In this document: in pieces, positions 5,391 to 7,865 of the stretch
Position numbering within the stretch: the stretch's first letter is position 1
Layout of the letters: each line of letters begins with the position of its first letter
NCBI GenBank assembly: GCA_035524895.1
Contig: DATLFI010000165.1
Coordinates: 1 to 7,865 of the forward strand
Source of the DNA: DATLFI01 sp035524895
GTDB taxonomy: Bacteria > Acidobacteriota > Thermoanaerobaculia > Multivoradales > Multivoraceae
Length of the DNA: 7,865 bases
Direction of reading: 5' to 3'
Made by a program: the position numbers and the translations under genes
Notes under the pieces: model-generated
Told to the model about the DNA's origin: nothing
Databases searched by the model: none
What the model saw: only the letters and a program-made list of their open reading frames with translations

Positions 5391-6614
5391 GTGTCCGCCA
5401 CACCGCCCACCGAAGCGCCCCTCTCCGGCCTCCGCGTCATCGACGCGGCGACCATGGTCATGGTGCCGTCGGCGGCGGTCGTGATGGCCGACTTCGGCGC
5501 CGACGTGATCAAGGTCGAGCCGCCGCAGGGCGATCTCAACCGGGTCGGGCACCTCATCCCGGGCATGCCGACGCTCGACTTCGAGTACTGCTTCTTCCAG
5601 GACAACCGCAACAAGCGCAGCCTCGCGCTGGACCTGCGGCACCCGCGCGGGCGCGACGCGATGCACCGTCTGGTGCGCGATGCCGACGTGTTCTTCACCA
5701 ACACGCGGGCGCGCGCGCTGGAGCGGCTGGGCCTCGACTGGGAGACGCTGCGGACGATCAACCCGCGCCTGATCTACGCGCATGGCACAGGCTACGGCGA
5801 CCTGGGCCAGGAGGCCAACAAGCCCGGCTACGACGCGGTGTGCTACTGGTCGCGCTCCGGGCTCGAGAACACGATGTTCCCGGTCGAAGGCTGGCTCGGG
5901 CCGATCCCGTACGGCTCGGGCGACCACCCCACCGGCATGGCGCTGCTCGCGGCGGTGATGATCGCGCTCTACCGCCGCGATCGCACGGGCGAAGGCTGCC
6001 GGGTCACCACATCGCTGCTGGCGAGCGGCGCGTGGAGCAACGCGACGGTGATCCAGGCGCGCCTGCTGGGCGCCACGTTTCATCCGAAGCGGCCGCGCCA
6101 CGACCCGCTCAACTTCGCGGCGGTCTACTACCTCTCCGCCGACCAGCGCCCCTTCAAGTTCACCATCATCGACCACGACGCCGGCTGGCCCAAGCTCTGT
6201 CGCGCCGCCGGCCTCACCGAGCTGATCGACGACCCGCGCTATGCCACCAAAGTGGCTCGCGCCCAAGTCAACGGCGAGCTGGTGGCGCACCTCGACGGCA
6301 GCTTTGCGGCGCACGACCTCGACCACTGGCGGCACCGCTTCGAGGCGCACGACGTGCCGTTCAGCATCCTCTCGACCTACGACGACATCGTCGAGGACGA
6401 GCAGATGGTCGAGAACGACGTCTTCGTGGAGATCGAGGACGAGCGTCGCGGACGCGTCCGCACGGTGAACACCCCGATCGCGCTGGACGGCTGCGCGAAA
6501 GAGACGCCGCGCCGCGCGCCCCGGCTCGGCGAGCACAGCCGCGACGTCCTGACCGAGGCGGGTTTCACCGCCGAGGACATCGCGTCGATGGTCGCGGAAG
6601 GCGTGGTCCGCTGA
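5391..6614 (+). CDS. CaiB/BaiF family (class III) CoA-transferase
   Basis: This 407-residue cytoplasmic enzyme belongs to the family that moves CoA from one acyl-CoA to a free carboxylic acid through an aspartyl-CoA thioester. The N-terminus LSGLRVIDAATMVMVPSAA (11-29), then VMADFGADVIKVEPPQGD (31-48), is the family hallmark. NRNKRSLALDLRHPRGRDAM (72-91), DVFFTNTR (99-106) and the LERLGLDWETLRTINPRLIYAHGTGYG block (110-136) follow. The catalytic aspartate should be Asp148 in KPGYDAV (144-150), at the place of Asp169 of formyl-CoA transferase. HPTGMALLAAVMIALYRRDRTGEG (179-202) and the dimer-forming C-terminus are present and complete. The substrate is unknown. As the gene follows dctPQM on the same strand, the simplest idea is that it activates the imported acid; the 177-bp gap leaves room for a promoter of its own. 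The GTG start gives the normal length. Confidence 0.92.
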   Translation: MSATPPTEAPLSGLRVIDAATMVMVPSAAVVMADFGADVIKVEPPQGDLNRVGHLIPGMPTLDFEYCFFQDNRNKRSLALDLRHPRGRDAMHRLVRDADVFFTNTRARALERLGLDWETLRTINPRLIYAHGTGYGDLGQEANKPGYDAVCYWSRSGLENTMFPVEGWLGPIPYGSGDHPTGMALLAAVMIALYRRDRTGEGCRVTTSLLASGAWSNATVIQARLLGATFHPKRPRHDPLNFAAVYYLSADQRPFKFTIIDHDAGWPKLCRAAGLTELIDDPRYATKVARAQVNGELVAHLDGSFAAHDLDHWRHRFEAHDVPFSILSTYDDIVEDEQMVENDVFVEIEDERRGRVRTVNTPIALDGCAKETPRRAPRLGEHSRDVLTEAGFTAEDIASMVAEGVVR

Positions 6615-6615
6615 T

Positions 6616-6662
6616 CCCGTGACGCGCCGGTTCGCCGCTCACGCGGGCCCTCAGGTCACGGG
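6616..6662. repeat. 8-bp inverted repeat just after the CoA-transferase stop
   Basis: CCCGTGAC (6616-6623) and GTCACGGG (6655-6662) are exact inverted copies with a 31-nt loop. The repeat starts 1 nt after the stop codon, between two convergent genes. It may form an outer stem that helps end transcription from either side, but has no T-run. Confidence 0.4.
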
Positions 6663-6664
6663 CC

Positions 6665-6681
6665 ACCTGCCACTCGCAGGT
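6665..6681. terminator. Possible hairpin terminator between convergent genes
   Basis: ACCTGC (6665-6670) and GCAGGT (6676-6681) form a perfect 6-bp stem with a 5-nt loop. It lies in the 115-bp gap between the convergent stops at 6614 and 6730, where a two-way terminator would be useful. No U-run follows on either strand, so an intrinsic terminator is uncertain. Confidence 0.35.
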
Positions 6682-6729
6682 CGGATTGCCGCGCGCGCGA
6701 CACTGGGAGTGGGCAGACGAGACGACCAC

Positions 6730-7656
6730 TCAAACGAGGTCGCGCAGCTTCGCCTGCGCCGCGGCGAGCTCGGCACGCCGCTCCTCCAGCAACTTCGCCG
6801 CGGCAGCCGATTCGCGCTCCGCAGCGCGTCGCTGGGCAAACGCCGCGTCGCGCGCGCTCTGCGCATCGCGCAGGCGTTCCTCCTGGCGCCCGACGGTTCG
6901 TTCCGCGTCCTCCGCCCGGCGCGCGGCCCGTTCATGGGCGACTTCGGCCTCGCGTGCGGCGACGCGCGCCTCCTCCACGCGCTCTGCGACCGCGGTCGCG
7001 GCCTTCTGCAGCTCGAGCCGTCGCGCGGCCAGAGCCTTGCGAGCGGCCATGGAGGCCTCGGTGGCCGGAGCTGCCTGCTTCCCGCCACGCGCGGTCACGG
7101 CCGTCGCGACGCGCACCGGCGCCTTGGGTGCCGCCAGAGGCATTGCCAGCAGGGTCTCGAAGCCTGGCGGCTCGAGGTCGTCGAACAGGCGACCCACCGG
7201 CGGATCCAGCGCAGCCGCCGAGCCATACGCCGAGATCGCCTCGAGAGTGCGACGGACCCGCTGCAGTGCCTGCACCGAGTCCTGGTGGCCGCCGTCGCGC
7301 AGCAGCTCGGCGGCGCGCTCGACCAGCACCTCTACGAGCTCGCGCCGGTGGTCGGAGGTGCGCCGCAAAGCCTCTCGATCGCCGGCCGCCTGGGCTCGAC
7401 GTAGCTCGTCGCCGGCGTCACGCAGGGCCCCGAAGTCGTCGGCGGACTGCCGCGCGAGGAGGTTGACCACCCATGCGGTGGCCAACGGCTTCGGCAGCGC
7501 CTTGACCCGAGCAGCGGCCTCCTTCTCGTTGGCGCGACCCAGCTCGCGCGCGAGCTCGTTGCGCCGGTTCACGAAGTCTCCTAGGGGGCCGGCATAGAGC
7601 TCCGCCAGCCGGGCTTCGTCCGGGTCGCTCGGTGCCACTGTCCCACTCGGCGCCAC
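6730..7656 (-). CDS. Uncharacterised protein with conserved N-terminal domain and long C-terminal coiled coil
   Basis: This 308-residue protein is soluble and rich in Ala, Arg and Glu. The N-terminal part (about 14-175) reads RLAELYAGPLGDFVNRRNEL (16-35), then EAAARVKALPKPLATAWVVNLLAR (46-69). That layout (LY..P...F...RN.LA, AA..VKAL.KP..AAW..N.LAR) resembles a widespread family of unnamed proteins in high-GC bacteria; I know no function for it. A Pro/Ala linker (about 172-200) leads to an almost unbroken charged helix (203-308), probably a coiled coil. There is no signal peptide or membrane segment. The start chosen is the GTG at 7656, 7 nt after a GGAGG; the frame stays open to an ATG at 7818, but that extra stretch would run into the structured element upstream and looks non-coding. 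It converges on the CoA-transferase gene and need not share its role. Confidence 0.8.
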   Translation of the reverse strand: MAPSGTVAPSDPDEARLAELYAGPLGDFVNRRNELARELGRANEKEAAARVKALPKPLATAWVVNLLARQSADDFGALRDAGDELRRAQAAGDREALRRTSDHRRELVEVLVERAAELLRDGGHQDSVQALQRVRRTLEAISAYGSAAALDPPVGRLFDDLEPPGFETLLAMPLAAPKAPVRVATAVTARGGKQAAPATEASMAARKALAARRLELQKAATAVAERVEEARVAAREAEVAHERAARRAEDAERTVGRQEERLRDAQSARDAAFAQRRAAERESAAAAKLLEERRAELAAAQAKLRDLV

Positions 7657-7663
7657 GCCGCTT

Positions 7664-7668
7664 CCTCC
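7664..7668 (-). promoter_or_regulatory. Shine-Dalgarno that fixes the GTG start of the coiled-coil gene
   Basis: GGAGG on the minus strand, within GGAGGAAG, ends 7 nt before the GTG at 7656. No equally good site precedes the upstream ATG at 7818 or the next in-frame GTG. Confidence 0.7.
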
Positions 7669-7761
7669 AACACCCGTGGCCGAGCCAACCGGCGTCCCGC
7701 CAGCCGTCGGCCAGGACTCGCCCGAGGCTAGCAGCCCGTGGTGAAACCCGCGTGAGGCTGC

Positions 7762-7862
7762 GCGCGGGGATCTGCGGCCGCTGGCAAGGCGTGGCCGACG
7801 AACGCGATGCGGTGACATCGTGCAGGAGGCCCAACGCAGCCAGCGGCCGCAAACCCCCGCGC
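7762..7862 (-). ncRNA. Candidate structured RNA element (24-nt arms) upstream of the coiled-coil gene
   Basis: The arms 7762-7785 and 7839-7862 are inverted copies at 22 of 24 positions: GCGCGGGG against CCCCGCGC, a 3-base spacer, then TGCGGCCGCTGGC against its exact complement. The two unmatched pairs are A-C and C-A on the plus strand but become G-U wobbles in minus-strand RNA, so that RNA pairs along the full arm. Further inside, GCGT and GGCC (7789-7796) match GGCC (7828-7831) and ACGC (7834-7837), and CGATG (7805-7809) pairs with CATCG (7816-7820) around six bases. If transcribed leftward it would lie about 100 nt ahead of the coiled-coil gene, as a leader element, a small RNA or the end of a gene outside the window. 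It could also be a DNA palindrome of a mobile or repeated type. No T-run or known riboswitch core is seen. Confidence 0.5.
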
Positions 7863-7865
7863 CCC

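Noticed and set aside
7657..7818. Extra 54 N-terminal residues for the coiled-coil protein
   Set aside because: The ATG at 7818 falls inside the inner hairpin of the structured element and has no good Shine-Dalgarno. The GTG at 7656 has GGAGG at 7 nt.
7762..7862. Integron attC recombination site
   Set aside because: The length and imperfect palindrome fit, but the left arm lacks the RYYYAAC-type and the right arm the GTTRRRY-type core, and no integrase or cassette is in view.

Overview
This is a high-GC window from a bacterium, most likely Gram-negative, since it carries a tripartite TRAP transporter whose receptor has a lipoprotein signal. The mix of a TRAP importer, a class III CoA-transferase and a divergent pyruvate kinase would suit a deltaproteobacterium-like lineage (Myxococcota, Desulfobacterota, Binatota). 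No marker gene here fixes the taxon, so this is only a suggestion. I see no rRNA, tRNA, CRISPR array, transposase or integrase.

Layout. Positions 1-1903 read leftward. A pyruvate kinase gene (446-1903) is followed by a hibernation-promoting-factor (HPF/RaiA) family gene that runs off the left edge (1-261). Positions 2065-6614 read rightward: TRAP receptor dctP (2065-3093), small permease dctQ (3090-3605, overlapping dctP by 4 bp), an unusual 300-bp gap, large permease dctM (3906-5213), a 177-bp gap, and a CaiB/BaiF CoA-transferase (5391-6614). A convergent leftward gene (6730-7656) encodes an uncharacterised protein with a long C-terminal coiled coil.

How the genes may work together. DctP, DctQ and DctM should form one sodium-driven importer for an organic acid. 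The downstream CoA-transferase could activate the imported acid, or a product of it, to a CoA thioester. The substrate cannot be read from the sequence. The pyruvate kinase has residues at the potassium-site positions that resemble the potassium-independent type. Three of the six genes start with a non-ATG codon (TTG for dctM, GTG for the CoA-transferase and the coiled-coil protein), each backed by a good Shine-Dalgarno sequence. pyk and dctP instead have almost no room for a leader behind -10-like hexamers.

The least ordinary sequence lies between genes. (1) At 7762-7862 a 101-base element has 24-nt arms that pair completely only when read as minus-strand RNA, because the two mismatches become G-U pairs on that strand. 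(2) The dctQ-dctM gap (3606-3905) has a perfect 12-bp inverted repeat, four spaced GGCAGG hexamers and no stop codon in the frame shared by dctQ and dctM. (3) The dctM-caiB gap holds a long imperfect hairpin (5235-5341) with four 8-bp TGGAG-type repeats in and beside its left arm. None of these matches a family I can name.
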